Shown: positions 44,743 to 53,259 of the stretch, piece by piece
Numbering within the stretch: the stretch's first letter is position 1
How the letters are laid out: each line of letters starts with the position of its first letter
DNA from: Streptomyces sp. CG1
GTDB taxonomy: Bacteria; Actinomycetota; Actinomycetes; Streptomycetales; Streptomycetaceae
NCBI RefSeq assembly: GCF_041080625.1
Contig: NZ_CP163518.1
Location: forward strand, 9,045,501-9,109,500
Reading direction: 5' to 3'
Length of the DNA: 64,000 nt
Notes under the pieces: generated by a model
Told to the model about the DNA's origin: nothing
What the model saw: only the letters and a program-made list of their open reading frames with translations
The model's database searches: none
Program-made: the position numbers and the translations under genes

Positions 44743-46100
44743 CCACACGGTCGGCCGCGACGCAGGCCGAGCACCGGGTCACCCGAACGGGCCCCCACGC
44801 GCGCGTGCCCGACTCCGGGCCGGCCGGCGCGTGCGTGTACGGCACCGGAACGGTCCACGCGCGCGTGCACACCGCGGCGGGCACGGGGCACGCAACGTAC
44901 GAGTCCGGCACCGGGCCCCAGGAACCGCCGCCCGCGCGTCCCGCGACCGCACCCGAGGCCGTACAGCCATCGCCCCCTGCCCCCCGCCGTCCCGGCCTTC
45001 GCGCGCTGCGTACGCACTTGGGCAGTGTCGTCGGTGCGGTCATCCTCGGTGTTCTGCTGTGGCGGCTCGGCACCGGTGTGCTGCTCGACGGGCTGCGGCG
45101 GATCGACGCCGTGACGGTACTGGCCGCGCTGGGCATCGGCGTGGTCACCACCGTGCTCAGCGCCTGGCGTTGGCAGCTGGTGGCCCGCGGCCTGCGCATC
45201 CGGCTGCCGCTCGGGTCCGCCGTTGCGGACTACTACCGGGCACTGTTCCTGAACGCGGCGCTGCCCGGCGGGATCCTGGGCGACGTGCATCGTGCGGTCC
45301 GGCACGGACAGAGCGCCGGTGACCTGCGGCGCGGGGTCAAGGCGGTCGTCCTGGAGCGCGTCGCCGGGCAGATCGCGCTGGCCGTGTTCGCCGCGGCGGT
45401 GCTGCCGACCCTGCCGTCCCCGGTCCGGGCCGAGGCCCGCGACCTCGCCGCGCCGGTGGCGTTCGCCGTGGCCGGCGCGTTCGCCATAGGCCTCGCCGTC
45501 CGGATGAACCGTGCGCCCTCGCGCCGCGCCGGGAGCCTCGGCACCGCCCTCGGCGAGGCCCGCCGCGGCCTGCTGTCCCGCCGGGGCGGACCGGGCATCG
45601 CCCTGTCCTCCGCCGTCGTCCTGGCCGGGCACCTGGCGATGTTCGTGCTGGCCGCCAGGGTCGCCGGCTCCGCCGCCCCGGTCGTGGTGCTGGTCCCGCT
45701 CGCCGTCCTCGCCCTGGTCGCCATGGGGCTGCCGCTGAACGTCGGCGGCTTCGGCCCCCGCGAGGGCGTGGCCGCCTGGGCGTTCGGCGCGGCGGGGCTC
45801 GACGCGGGCACCGGGGTCGCCGTCGCCGTCGTGTACGGCGTGCTCAGCTTCGTGGCGAGCCTGCCCGGCGCCGTCGTCCTCGCCGTGCGCTGGTACGGCG
45901 GTCTGCGCGGCGCGACCGGCACGGCGGACCCCGCCGCAGCCGCCGTGACCGGTGGCCCCGCAGCCGACTACCCGCGTTCCCGCGCGGAGGTGAGCAGCCC
46001 GAAATACGACGCGAAGGATTCCGCCAGGGCCGCCAGCAGTTCCTTCCCCTTTTCCGCCGACCCCAGGGAAGGACGGCCGATGACGCCCGATTCGGTATAG
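44739..46100 (+). CDS. Flippase-like (UPF0104/LPG synthase TM-domain) membrane protein
   Basis: 453 residues. A 90-residue polar N-terminus with repeated A-R-V-x-motifs, then about eight membrane segments (from LGSVVGAVILGVLLW to VLAVRWYGGL) with LNAALPGGILGDVHRAVRHG and LPLNVGGFGPREGVAAWAFG, as in the lysylphosphatidylglycerol-synthase-like flippase family. The last 65 residues are read over the end of the opposite gene (45968-46756) and look like read-through rather than a folded domain. It could move a lipid-linked or glycosylated product across the membrane. Confidence 0.78.
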   Translation: MTTRSAATQAEHRVTRTGPHARVPDSGPAGACVYGTGTVHARVHTAAGTGHATYESGTGPQEPPPARPATAPEAVQPSPPAPRRPGLRALRTHLGSVVGAVILGVLLWRLGTGVLLDGLRRIDAVTVLAALGIGVVTTVLSAWRWQLVARGLRIRLPLGSAVADYYRALFLNAALPGGILGDVHRAVRHGQSAGDLRRGVKAVVLERVAGQIALAVFAAAVLPTLPSPVRAEARDLAAPVAFAVAGAFAIGLAVRMNRAPSRRAGSLGTALGEARRGLLSRRGGPGIALSSAVVLAGHLAMFVLAARVAGSAAPVVVLVPLAVLALVAMGLPLNVGGFGPREGVAAWAFGAAGLDAGTGVAVAVVYGVLSFVASLPGAVVLAVRWYGGLRGATGTADPAAAAVTGGPAADYPRSRAEVSSPKYDAKDSARAASSSFPFSADPREGRPMTPDSV

Positions 46101-46756
46101 GCGGACATTCCCACGGTGAGCAGATGACGACGGTCGTCAGCGGTGAAATCGGCGGACTCGTAACCAGGGCGGACGAATTCGGGATGAGCGTGCAGCAGAA
46201 TCGAGGTCTCGATTTCCCCCGCGTGCATGTCGGTGAGCAGCGAGGTGCGCACCCCCGCCCGCTCCCGCGCCGCCTCCCAGTCCTCGGCGGCCGGGAACAA
46301 CGCCATCCGCTCACCGCGCGCGGACGCCTCCTGGACGACGTTGCCCAGGACGTAGTTGCCGCCGTGCCCGTTGACCACGACGAGCGCGTCGACGCCCGAA
46401 CGGCGCAGCGACGCCGCGATGTCCGAGACCACCGCATGGAGGGTCACGGCGGAGATGCTGACGGTCCCCGGCCATTGCGCATGCTCGTGCGAGCAGGAGA
46501 CCGTCACCGGAGGAAGGAGGTGCACCGGGTACGCGGCGGCGATCTCCCGCGCCACGGCACAGGCGACGAGCGTGTCGGTCGCCAGCGGAAGGAACGGACC
46601 GTGCTGTTCGAAACTGCCGACGGGAAGGACCGCGACCTGTGCTGAAACGCCCGCCCCCCGCGCCGTCACGTCGTCCGTGGTGTCCGTCGGCACCACCCCG
46701 TACGCCACGCCGTTCGTCCCCCCACCTGCCGCGGTACGCGCGCCCGAACCACTCAT
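45968..46756 (-). CDS. Creatininase-family amidohydrolase (FAPy deformylase-like)
   Basis: 262 residues. Metal-site motifs of the family: LPVGSFEQHGPFLPLATD (E50, H52, D61), VVNGHGGN (H131) and MHAGEIETS (E181). Relatives include creatininase, MftE and ArfB, which removes formate from the FAPy nucleotide made by archaeal-type GTP cyclohydrolases. The gene is divergent from a GTP cyclohydrolase II variant with only 38 bases between the starts, which supports the ArfB-like role. AAAGG lies upstream of the ATG. Its 3' end overlaps the opposite membrane-protein gene by 133 bases. Confidence 0.85.
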   Translation of the reverse strand: MSGSGARTAAGGGTNGVAYGVVPTDTTDDVTARGAGVSAQVAVLPVGSFEQHGPFLPLATDTLVACAVAREIAAAYPVHLLPPVTVSCSHEHAQWPGTVSISAVTLHAVVSDIAASLRRSGVDALVVVNGHGGNYVLGNVVQEASARGERMALFPAAEDWEAARERAGVRTSLLTDMHAGEIETSILLHAHPEFVRPGYESADFTADDRRHLLTVGMSAYTESGVIGRPSLGSAEKGKELLAALAESFASYFGLLTSARERG

Positions 46757-46794
46757 CTTTTCACGGCCTTTCGTCTCTGTTTAGGAATCAGATC

Positions 46795-47466
46795 ATGACA
46801 GAAAACACCGGCGTCAACCTCGGCGTACTCGGCACGAAGTCCCCGCGGCGTTCGGGTGCGGAACGCGTGGTGAATGCACCGCTGCCCACCGTGTACGGGA
46901 AATTCCAGGCGATCGGCTACCTGGACCACGACCGCGGTGACGAGCAAGTGGCCCTGGTGTACGGCGAGATCGGCACCGAGAACGTGCTGACCCGGCTGCA
47001 CTCGGAGTGCCTGACCGGGGACGCGTTCGGCTCCCGGCACTGCGAGTGCGGCGACCAGCTGGCCTCGGCGCTGCGTGCCGTCGTCGCCGAAGGCAGCGGC
47101 ATCGTCGTCTACTTGAGGGGCCACGAAGGCCGTGGCATCGGACTGCTCGCCAAGCTGCGCGCGATGGCCCTGCAGGCGGAGGGTCTGGACACGGTCGAGG
47201 CGAACCTCGCGCTCGGCCTGCCCGTCGACGCCCGCGACTACCGCGTCGCGGCCGAGATCCTGCGCGACCTCGGGGTGCGCTCGGTGCGGCTGATGTCCAA
47301 CAACCCGCGCAAGCGGGAGGCGCTGGTCCGGCACGGCATCCAGGTCACCGAGCGGGTGCCGCTGCTGATCGAGCCGTGCGAGAGCAACATCACCTATCTG
47401 CGCACCAAGCGGGAGCGGCTGGACCACATCCTGCCCCATCTGGACGCTGTCGCCCACGGCTCCTGA
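46795..47466 (+). CDS. ribA: GTP cyclohydrolase II variant (Met in place of active-site Tyr)
   Basis: 223 residues. Zinc cysteines in SECLTGDAFGSRHCECGDQL, the Arg/Glu segment LRGHEGRGIGLLAKLRAMALQ, and MSNNPRKREAL are complete for GCH II. Where E. coli RibA has KIRAYALQ, this protein has KLRAMALQ: Met124 replaces the active-site Tyr. From memory, a S. coelicolor paralogue with this change makes the formylated FAPy product instead of the deformylated pyrimidine. No ribB/ribD/ribH genes are near, so this copy is probably not for riboflavin. ATG at 46795 with AGGAA upstream. Likely feeds the cluster at 40870-46100. Confidence 0.9.
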   Translation: MTENTGVNLGVLGTKSPRRSGAERVVNAPLPTVYGKFQAIGYLDHDRGDEQVALVYGEIGTENVLTRLHSECLTGDAFGSRHCECGDQLASALRAVVAEGSGIVVYLRGHEGRGIGLLAKLRAMALQAEGLDTVEANLALGLPVDARDYRVAAEILRDLGVRSVRLMSNNPRKREALVRHGIQVTERVPLLIEPCESNITYLRTKRERLDHILPHLDAVAHGS

Positions 47467-47479
47467 AGGCCGGACGGGC

Positions 47480-47525
47480 GGCCGGGGCGCCCGCCGCCCC
47501 CCCAACGGGCGGCGGGTGCCCGGCC
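47480..47525. terminator. Bidirectional terminator
   Basis: GC-rich hairpin between converging stops at 47466 (+) and 47528 (-). Arm 47480-47499 pairs with 47507-47525 with one bulge and one mismatch, and a 7-base C-rich loop. Confidence 0.75.
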
Positions 47526-47527
47526 GG

Positions 47528-48751
47528 TCAGTCCGTCAGCGCCTCGTGCACCAGCCGCCGAAGCTCCGGGAAGATCTTCAGCGTCCTGGGGCGTACCTGC
47601 GTCATGAACTGCACGGTCAGTTCGTGCGCCGGATCGATCCAGAACGCGGTCGTGGCCGCGCCCGTCCAGCCGTACGTGCCGAGGCCGGAGGGAGCCAGGG
47701 TGCGGGACGGGTCGGTCACCACCGACACGTTGAAGCCGAAGCCGAGCCCGTCGTTGCCGGGCTCCTGGTGGACCGGGGCGCCGAAGGTGCGCAGGACGGC
47801 GTCGCCGGGCAGCTGGTTGCGGGTCATCAGCGCCACCGAGTCCGTGGACAGCAGCCGGACGCCGTCGAGTTCGCCGCCGCGGCGCAGCATCTCCATGAAC
47901 CGGTGGAAGTCATACGCCGAGGAGACCAGGCCGCCGCTGCCGGACAGGAACCGCGGCCGGCCGCGCACCGGCAGCCCCGGCACCGGCGCGATCCCGCCCT
48001 CGTCCGTCTCGCCGTACAACTCGGCCAGTCTGTCCGCCTGTTCGGGCTCGATGTGGAAGCCGGTGTCGGTCATGCCGAGCGGACGCAGGATCCGCTCGGC
48101 GAAGAACGTGTCCAGCGGTTGCCCGGACACCACTTCGATGACGCGGCCCAGCACGTTCGAGGCGACCGAGTAGTTCCACTGCGTGCCCGGTTCGAACTGC
48201 AACGGCATCCGTGCGTACACCTCGACCGTCTCGGCCAGGTCGGCGCCCGGCGGGACCGAGTACTCCAGGCCGGACGCGCGGTACAGCGCGTCGACCGGGT
48301 GCCGGTGGTAGAAACCGAACGTCAGGCCCGCGGTGTGGGTGAGCAGATGCCGGATCAGGATCGGGCCGGCGGCCGGGCGGGTACGCATGCCCGTGCCCGA
48401 ACCGCCCTCGTACACAACGGGTTCAGCGAACGCCGGCAGGTAGCGGTCGAGCGGGTCGTCCAGCGACAGCCTGCCCTCCTCCACCAGCAGCAGCACGGCG
48501 ACCGCGGTGACCGGCTTCGTCATCGAGTAGATCCGCCACAGGGTGTCCGTCCCGACCGGCAGCCCGGCCGCCACATCACGCCGGCCGTACGTGGTGAGAT
48601 GGGCGACCCGGCCGCCGCGGGACACGGCCACGAGAAAGCCGGGCAGCCGATCCCGGTCGACTTGGTCGGCGACCTCCCCGTCCAGCCGGTCCAGCGCCTT
48701 GCGGTCCAGCCCCGCCTCGTCCGGGTCGACTTCCTGCCGCAGCTCTGCCAT
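47528..48751 (-). CDS. Serine beta-lactamase-family hydrolase
   Basis: 407 residues, no signal peptide. Class C/DD-peptidase-like fold: S-x-x-K in YSMTKPVTAVAV, Y-S-x in NYSVASNVLG, LLTHTAGLTFG and GWTGAATTAFWIDP. Proteins of this sort are usually esterases or peptidases, not true beta-lactamases. The start at 48751 follows GGAGGAG; upstream frame residues lack sense. It stands alone, between a terminator and the MFS gene. Confidence 0.85.
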   Translation of the reverse strand: MAELRQEVDPDEAGLDRKALDRLDGEVADQVDRDRLPGFLVAVSRGGRVAHLTTYGRRDVAAGLPVGTDTLWRIYSMTKPVTAVAVLLLVEEGRLSLDDPLDRYLPAFAEPVVYEGGSGTGMRTRPAAGPILIRHLLTHTAGLTFGFYHRHPVDALYRASGLEYSVPPGADLAETVEVYARMPLQFEPGTQWNYSVASNVLGRVIEVVSGQPLDTFFAERILRPLGMTDTGFHIEPEQADRLAELYGETDEGGIAPVPGLPVRGRPRFLSGSGGLVSSAYDFHRFMEMLRRGGELDGVRLLSTDSVALMTRNQLPGDAVLRTFGAPVHQEPGNDGLGFGFNVSVVTDPSRTLAPSGLGTYGWTGAATTAFWIDPAHELTVQFMTQVRPRTLKIFPELRRLVHEALTD

Positions 48752-48815
48752 CGCTCTCCTCCGGTCGCCTGCTCCACGCTGCCTCCCCGACTCCCGCCGG
48801 GAACGCACCCGTTGC

Positions 48816-50195
48816 TCATCGTCCCGCAGGAGCACCACCACGGACCCGCTCATCAGCGGCGGGTGTGATCGACGCGACGCCATCGGGCGCGGACGTGGCA
48901 CGCTCGCCGCCGGTTCCGGGCAGCGCACGCGCCAGGGGCACGCCGAGCGCCGCGACCCCCGCGAGCGCGAGCAGTGCGGGCCCGGTTCCGGTGCCCATCA
49001 GCGTGCTCGCCGTCGCCACCCCCACCGCCGGGCCGACGTTCAGCGCCATCTGCTGCAGCCCGCCCGCCACTCCGGCCTCCGTCACCTCCGCCCGTCGTAC
49101 GACCACCTGGGTGGCCGCCACCATCACCGTCCCGAACCCGGCGCCGAGCAGCGCGAACGCGCAGCCGAACGCCGGTGCCGACGCGGCCCCGGACAGCACG
49201 AGGACACCCAGCGCGAGCAGCGCCGTCGCGGCTGTCGTCGTACCGCGTACCCCGAGGCGGCGCAGCAGTACGGGGCACAGCGCGGCGGACGCCACCATCA
49301 GCACCGCCAGCGGCAGACTGCGCAGCGCGCTGGACAACGGGTCGAGTCCGAGGCGGCCTTGCAGGACGTAGGTGGCCACGAAGAGGGCGCCGAACAGGGC
49401 CGCGGAGACGACGACCAGGACGCCGAGGGCCGCCCCGATCGCCCGCGAGCCGATGACCGCGGGCGACAGCAGCGGGCCGGCCGTACGCCGCTCGTGCCGG
49501 ACGAGGACGGCGGCGGCGACCGCGGCGACGGCGAGTTCCGCCCCGGAGACCGGCCGCAGGGTCAGCGCGTGCACCAGGCAGCACAGGGTCACCGCGAGCA
49601 GCACGGCACCCGGCGCGTCGAGCGGCGCGCGGGGGCCCGCAAGGGTGTTGCGCTGCGGCCGCAACAGGGCCGGCAGGCCGAAGACGAGCGCCGGCACTAC
49701 GTTGACGAAGAACACCGCCCGCCAGCCCAGAGCCGTCACCAGCGCCCCGCCCACCAGCGGGCCCGCGGCCGCCGCCAGCCCGATCGCGGCGGTCCGCACG
49801 GCGAGCGGCGTGGCCAGCCGCTCCGGCGCGAACGCGGCCCGCAGCATGCCCAGCGTGGCCGGCTGCAACAGTGCCCCGAACACCCCCTGGAGCGCCCGCA
49901 GTCCGATCACCCAGCCGACACCGGGCGCGACCCCGATCCCCGCCGAAGCCGCCCCGAACCCCAGCATGCCGAGTGCGAACACCCGCCGCTGCCCGTACCG
50001 GTCACCGAGCCGACCCGCGAACACCAGCAGGCTCGCCACCGCGACGAGATACGCCGTACTGGTCCACTGCACCTCGGCGAGCGATGCGCCCAACTCCCTT
50101 TGCAGCCGCGGCTGCGCGACCGTGAGGACCGTACCGTCCAGCGCGACGACCACCGCACCCGCCACGCTGCTCGCCAGCGTCCACCGCCGGTTCAC
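48816..50195 (-). CDS. MFS multidrug transporter (DHA2/EmrB-QacA type)
   Basis: 459 residues with about 14 hydrophobic segments. Motif A is GRLGDRYGQRRVFALGM; motif C region is GLAAAAGPLVGGALVTALGWRAVFFVNV. D-G-T-V-L-T in the first helix (VVALDGTVLTVAQPRL) is typical of drug:H+ antiporters of this group. GTG start at 50195 overlapping the TetR stop by GTGA. Controlled by the TetR and the twin operators at 50773-50809. Confidence 0.88.
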   Translation of the reverse strand: MNRRWTLASSVAGAVVVALDGTVLTVAQPRLQRELGASLAEVQWTSTAYLVAVASLLVFAGRLGDRYGQRRVFALGMLGFGAASAGIGVAPGVGWVIGLRALQGVFGALLQPATLGMLRAAFAPERLATPLAVRTAAIGLAAAAGPLVGGALVTALGWRAVFFVNVVPALVFGLPALLRPQRNTLAGPRAPLDAPGAVLLAVTLCCLVHALTLRPVSGAELAVAAVAAAVLVRHERRTAGPLLSPAVIGSRAIGAALGVLVVVSAALFGALFVATYVLQGRLGLDPLSSALRSLPLAVLMVASAALCPVLLRRLGVRGTTTAATALLALGVLVLSGAASAPAFGCAFALLGAGFGTVMVAATQVVVRRAEVTEAGVAGGLQQMALNVGPAVGVATASTLMGTGTGPALLALAGVAALGVPLARALPGTGGERATSAPDGVASITPAADERVRGGAPAGR

Positions 50196-50773
50196 CGGCC
50201 GCCCTCCGCACCCAGGTGCGCCACCAGTACCGCATCCAGCAGTGCCGCCAAGTCATCATCTCCAACGGCGAGTTGGAGGCTGCGCCAGCGCCACAGCTGG
50301 GCGAGCCCGTGCAGGTTCGCCCACAACGCCCCCGCCACCCGGCGCGCGTCGGCCTCGGGCCGCGCCTCGCCGACCAACTCCGCGAGCACTCCGAACAAGG
50401 GAAGACTCGTCTCCCGCAGCCCCAGATGCCCGCTCTCCAGCAGGTCGTGACGGAACATGAGCTCGTACATGCCGGGGTCGTCCAGCGCGAACTCCAGATA
50501 CGTCCGCGCCAGCGCCGCCACCCGAGCCCGGGGCTCGGCCGGCGCGTGCGCGAGTGCCGTCCGCGCCCGCTCGGCCAGGTCGGCGAAGCCGCGCCGCGCG
50601 ATCGCCGACAGCAGTTCCAGATGCGTGGGGAAGTAGCGGCGCGGGGCCCCGTGCGAGACGCCGGCGCGCCGGGCGATCTCCCGCAGGGTCAGCGCCCGCA
50701 GCCCCTCGGCGGCCAGCAGCTCCACACCCACGTCGACCAGACGCTCCCGCAACCCGATGTCGGACTCAGTCAT
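50192..50773 (-). CDS. TetR family repressor
   Basis: 193 residues. HTH about 25-50 (LTLREIARRAGVSHGAPRRYFPTHLELLSAI). The C-terminal domain has the TetR_C-type end LWANLHGLAQLWRWRSLQLA. First gene of a two-gene operon with the MFS pump. ATG at 50773, where the first operator begins, so it is autoregulated and the transcript may start very close to the gene. Confidence 0.88.
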   Translation of the reverse strand: MTESDIGLRERLVDVGVELLAAEGLRALTLREIARRAGVSHGAPRRYFPTHLELLSAIARRGFADLAERARTALAHAPAEPRARVAALARTYLEFALDDPGMYELMFRHDLLESGHLGLRETSLPLFGVLAELVGEARPEADARRVAGALWANLHGLAQLWRWRSLQLAVGDDDLAALLDAVLVAHLGAEGGR

Positions 50774-50809
50774 AGACAGTGTCTACCAGGTGACAGTAGA
50801 CACTGTCTA
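50773..50809. promoter_or_regulatory. Twin TetR operators
   Basis: Two 13-bp palindromes of the form TAGACA-N-TGTCTA: 50773-50785 and 50797-50809, centres 24 bp apart. They lie between the TetR-MFS operon and the rightward PPOX gene and can control both directions. Confidence 0.75.
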
Positions 50810-50885
50810 CTCCTCCACTGGCGCGCGGGAACCACGTGCCTGGCATGGGGGAATGCGGTGCCCGCTCCGGCGAGTTGACGGTGTT

Positions 50886-51323
50886 ATGACTCACGACACC
50901 ACGCAGGACGCACTGCTCGAACTGCTCTCGGCGGGCCACGGCGGCGTCCTGGTCACGCTCAAGCGCGACGGCCGCCCCCAGCTGTCCAACGTCAGCCACG
51001 CCTACGACCCCGACGAGCGGATCATCCGGATCTCCGTCACGGACGACCGCGCCAAGACCCGCAACCTGCGCCGCGACCCCCGCGCCTCGTACCACGTCAC
51101 CAGCGCCGACCGCTGGGCTTACACCGTCGCCGAGGGCACGGCCGAACTGTCCCCGGTCGCCGCGGACCCGCACGACGACACCGTCGAGGAACTGATCCGC
51201 CTCTACCGCGACGTGCTCGGCGAACACCCGGACTGGGACGACTACCGGGCCGCGATGGTCCGCGACCGGCGTCTCGTGGTGCGCCTGCACGTGGACCGGG
51301 TCTACGGCGCCCCGAAGCGCTGA
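50886..51323 (+). CDS. PPOX class (F420/FMN-dependent) oxidoreductase
   Basis: 145 residues, the usual length of single-domain split-barrel proteins. LLSAGHGGVLVTLKRDGRPQLSNVSHAYDPDERIIRISVTDDRAKTRNLRRDPRASYHVTS is the conserved barrel; it ends with VVRLHVDRVYG. In actinobacteria these use F420 or FMN to reduce small organic molecules. Divergent from the TetR gene, sharing its operators, so it may modify the compound the pump exports. No convincing ribosome site; starts at ATG 50886. Confidence 0.82.
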   Translation: MTHDTTQDALLELLSAGHGGVLVTLKRDGRPQLSNVSHAYDPDERIIRISVTDDRAKTRNLRRDPRASYHVTSADRWAYTVAEGTAELSPVAADPHDDTVEELIRLYRDVLGEHPDWDDYRAAMVRDRRLVVRLHVDRVYGAPKR

Positions 51324-51337
51324 CCCGCGGCGACCGG

Positions 51338-52216
51338 CTACGACGCCCCGGCGGTCCGCGCCTCGATCGCGCGCAGCACGGCGACCATGTCCTCGCCGCC
51401 GTGCCCCTGCGCCACCGTCTCCTCGAACAGGGAGTGGCACACGTCGAGGAGCGGTGAGGCCAGCCGCGCCTTGCGGGCCGCCTCGGCGATGAGCCGGTTG
51501 TTCTTCAGTACGTCCAGCGCGGCCGCCTGCACCGCGAAGTCCCGCTCGCGCAGCTTCGGCGCCTTCATCCGGGAGATACCGCTGGCCATGGGGCCCGCGT
51601 CCAGGACGTCCAGGAACAACCGCCGGTCCAGGCCCTGCCGCTCGGCGAAGTGGAACGCCTCGGTCAGTCCGGTCACCAGGGTGATCAGGAAGAGGTTCAC
51701 GGCCAGCTTCATCAGCAGCGCGCCGGGCGCCGGCCCGCACACGAACACCTCCCGGCACAACGGCGCGAGCAGCGGTCGTACGGCGGCCACGACGTCCCGT
51801 TCGCCGGCGAGCATCGCCACCAGCTGTCCCTCCTCCGCCGGAACCCGTGATCCGGAGACGGGCGCCTCGACGTACCGGCCGCCGGCGGCGCGGATGTCGT
51901 TCTCCAGCGCGTGGGAGTACTCGGGGGAGGTGGTGCCCATGTGGACGACGGTGCGTCCCGCGACGCGGGCGGCGAGGGCGGGGGTGCCACGGCCGAGCAC
52001 GGCGTCGACCGCGGCCTCGTCGGCGAGCATCAGCAGCACCACGTCCGTCCGCACGAACACCTCGTCGGCGTCCGCGGCGACCGTGGCCCCGGCCGCGCGC
52101 AGGGCGCCGGCTCGCTCGGGGGTCCGGTTCCAGACCACCAGGGGAGTGCCGGCGGACAGCAGGCGCTGCGCCATGGACCGGCCCATCACTCCGAGACCGA
52201 TGAAACCGACGTTCAC
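51338..52216 (-). CDS. NAD(P)-dependent beta-hydroxyacid dehydrogenase-type reductase
   Basis: 292 residues. Rossmann [21 protein letters not shown] at the N-terminus, [23 protein letters not shown] (the conserved substrate-binding segment) and [23 protein letters not shown] with the catalytic Lys. This is the 3-hydroxyisobutyrate dehydrogenase/GLYR family. GTG start at 52216. Divergent from a TetR gene with twin operators between, which very likely control it. Confidence 0.85.
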   Translation of the reverse strand: MNVGFIGLGVMGRSMAQRLLSAGTPLVVWNRTPERAGALRAAGATVAADADEVFVRTDVVLLMLADEAAVDAVLGRGTPALAARVAGRTVVHMGTTSPEYSHALENDIRAAGGRYVEAPVSGSRVPAEEGQLVAMLAGERDVVAAVRPLLAPLCREVFVCGPAPGALLMKLAVNLFLITLVTGLTEAFHFAERQGLDRRLFLDVLDAGPMASGISRMKAPKLRERDFAVQAAALDVLKNNRLIAEAARKARLASPLLDVCHSLFEETVAQGHGGEDMVAVLRAIEARTAGAS

Positions 52217-52245
52217 GAGGACCGCCCTTCGCTCCGGCAGCCGAC

Positions 52246-52288
52246 TATGACCGCTGTCATAGTAGCCACCATTATGACGCCGGTCATA
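52246..52288. promoter_or_regulatory. Twin TetR operators
   Basis: Two near-identical 16-bp palindromes, TATGAC-N4-GTCATA, at 52246-52261 and 52273-52288, start-to-start 27 bp, in the divergent gap between the reductase and the TetR gene. Confidence 0.75.
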
Positions 52289-52321
52289 GAGTGGGACCGC
52301 GGCGAGGAACGGAGGTCGGCG

Positions 52322-52909
52322 ATGGGCGAGGAGGGACGGGGGCCACGGGAGCGAATGGTCTTCAGCGCGGCCCAGCTCATCCGGCGTGACGGCGTCGCCG
52401 CGACCGGTATGCGCGAGGTCGCCGCGCACGCCGGCGCACCGCGGGGCTCGCTCCAGCACTACTTCCCGGGCGGGAAGGAACAGCTGGTCAACGAGGCGGT
52501 CGGGTGGGCCGGACGGTATGCGGGCAAACGGGTCGCCCGCTTCCTCGAGGGACTCGACGAGCCGACACCGAGCGGGCTGTTCGCGGCGATGGTCGCGCAG
52601 TGGACCGACGAGTACACCGCGGACGGCTTCACGACGGGCTGCCCGGTCGCCGCCGCCACCGTCGACTGTGCCTCTGCGGGCGGCTCGACCAGGGAGGCCG
52701 TCGCCGCCGCGTTCACGACCTGGCGGACCCCGCTCGCCGAAGCCCTGACCGACCTGGGCGTCCCCACCGGCCGGGCCGACTCCCTGGCCACATTGATGAT
52801 CAGCACCCTGGAGGGCGCGATCCTGATGTCCCGCGCCGAACAGGACGTACGGCCGCTGACCACGGCGGTACGGGAGCTCGGCCCCCTGCTCGACGCGGCG
52901 GTGGCCTGA
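52322..52909 (+). CDS. TetR family repressor (LmrA/YxaF-like)
   Basis: 195 residues. HTH about 30-60 ([33 protein letters not shown]). The C-terminal domain contains [15 protein letters not shown], typical of the LmrA/YxaF subgroup that senses small aromatic or lipophilic compounds. Start at 52322 with GGAGG 7 bases upstream. Controls itself and the divergent reductase gene through the sites at 52246-52288. Confidence 0.85.
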   Translation: MGEEGRGPRERMVFSAAQLIRRDGVAATGMREVAAHAGAPRGSLQHYFPGGKEQLVNEAVGWAGRYAGKRVARFLEGLDEPTPSGLFAAMVAQWTDEYTADGFTTGCPVAAATVDCASAGGSTREAVAAAFTTWRTPLAEALTDLGVPTGRADSLATLMISTLEGAILMSRAEQDVRPLTTAVRELGPLLDAAVA

Positions 52910-53259
52910 CGCTCAGCTCGTTCGGTCCGGTGCGGGTCGGGGAGCCCCGTATCCCGTGGAACACCCACTCGGCCCACGGGACATGCCCTGGCTGGTCCTC
53001 GTCCCGCAGTCTCCACCCGACACGGGTGCGGTGGAGGTACGCCCAGAAGGTTCCGCACCCGTATGGCGAACTGCGTCCCAGTGTGTTCCCGCACGATCAT
53101 GCGCAACAGGGGCCGGTGGTGCCCGGGAAGGGCTGAACAGCCCTGCTGAGCCGGGATCACGGAACAGGACGTCGCAGACCCCTCCGCACCCGGGCCTGTC
53201 CGGCGGATCAGTCCGCGCGTCTGCGACAGGATCCGCCGGACAGGCCCTAGTCTCCGCGC
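52910..53259. other. Intergenic region ending in an inverted repeat and promoter
   Basis: About 350 bases. The left 280 bases show no gene. The right end holds the 18-bp inverted repeat (53192-53247) and a -10 element, TAGTCT at 53248-53253, placed 6 bases before the GTG of the VOC gene. Confidence 0.5.
53192..53247. repeat. 18-bp perfect inverted repeat, Streptomyces REP-like
   Basis: GGGCCTGTCCGGCGGATC (53192-53209) and its exact complement (53230-53247) with a 20-base loop. The same motif is, from memory, frequent between genes in Streptomyces genomes, so this is likely a dispersed palindromic repeat. It lies directly upstream of the -10 of the VOC gene. Confidence 0.65.

Noticed and set aside
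47528..48751. Antibiotic-resistance beta-lactamase
   Set aside because: Has the S-x-x-K fold motif but no signal peptide, and the family is mostly esterases and peptidases.
53192..53247. Inverted repeat as ends of an insertion sequence
   Set aside because: Only 20 bases lie between the arms and no transposase is near. A palindromic intergenic repeat is the better explanation.
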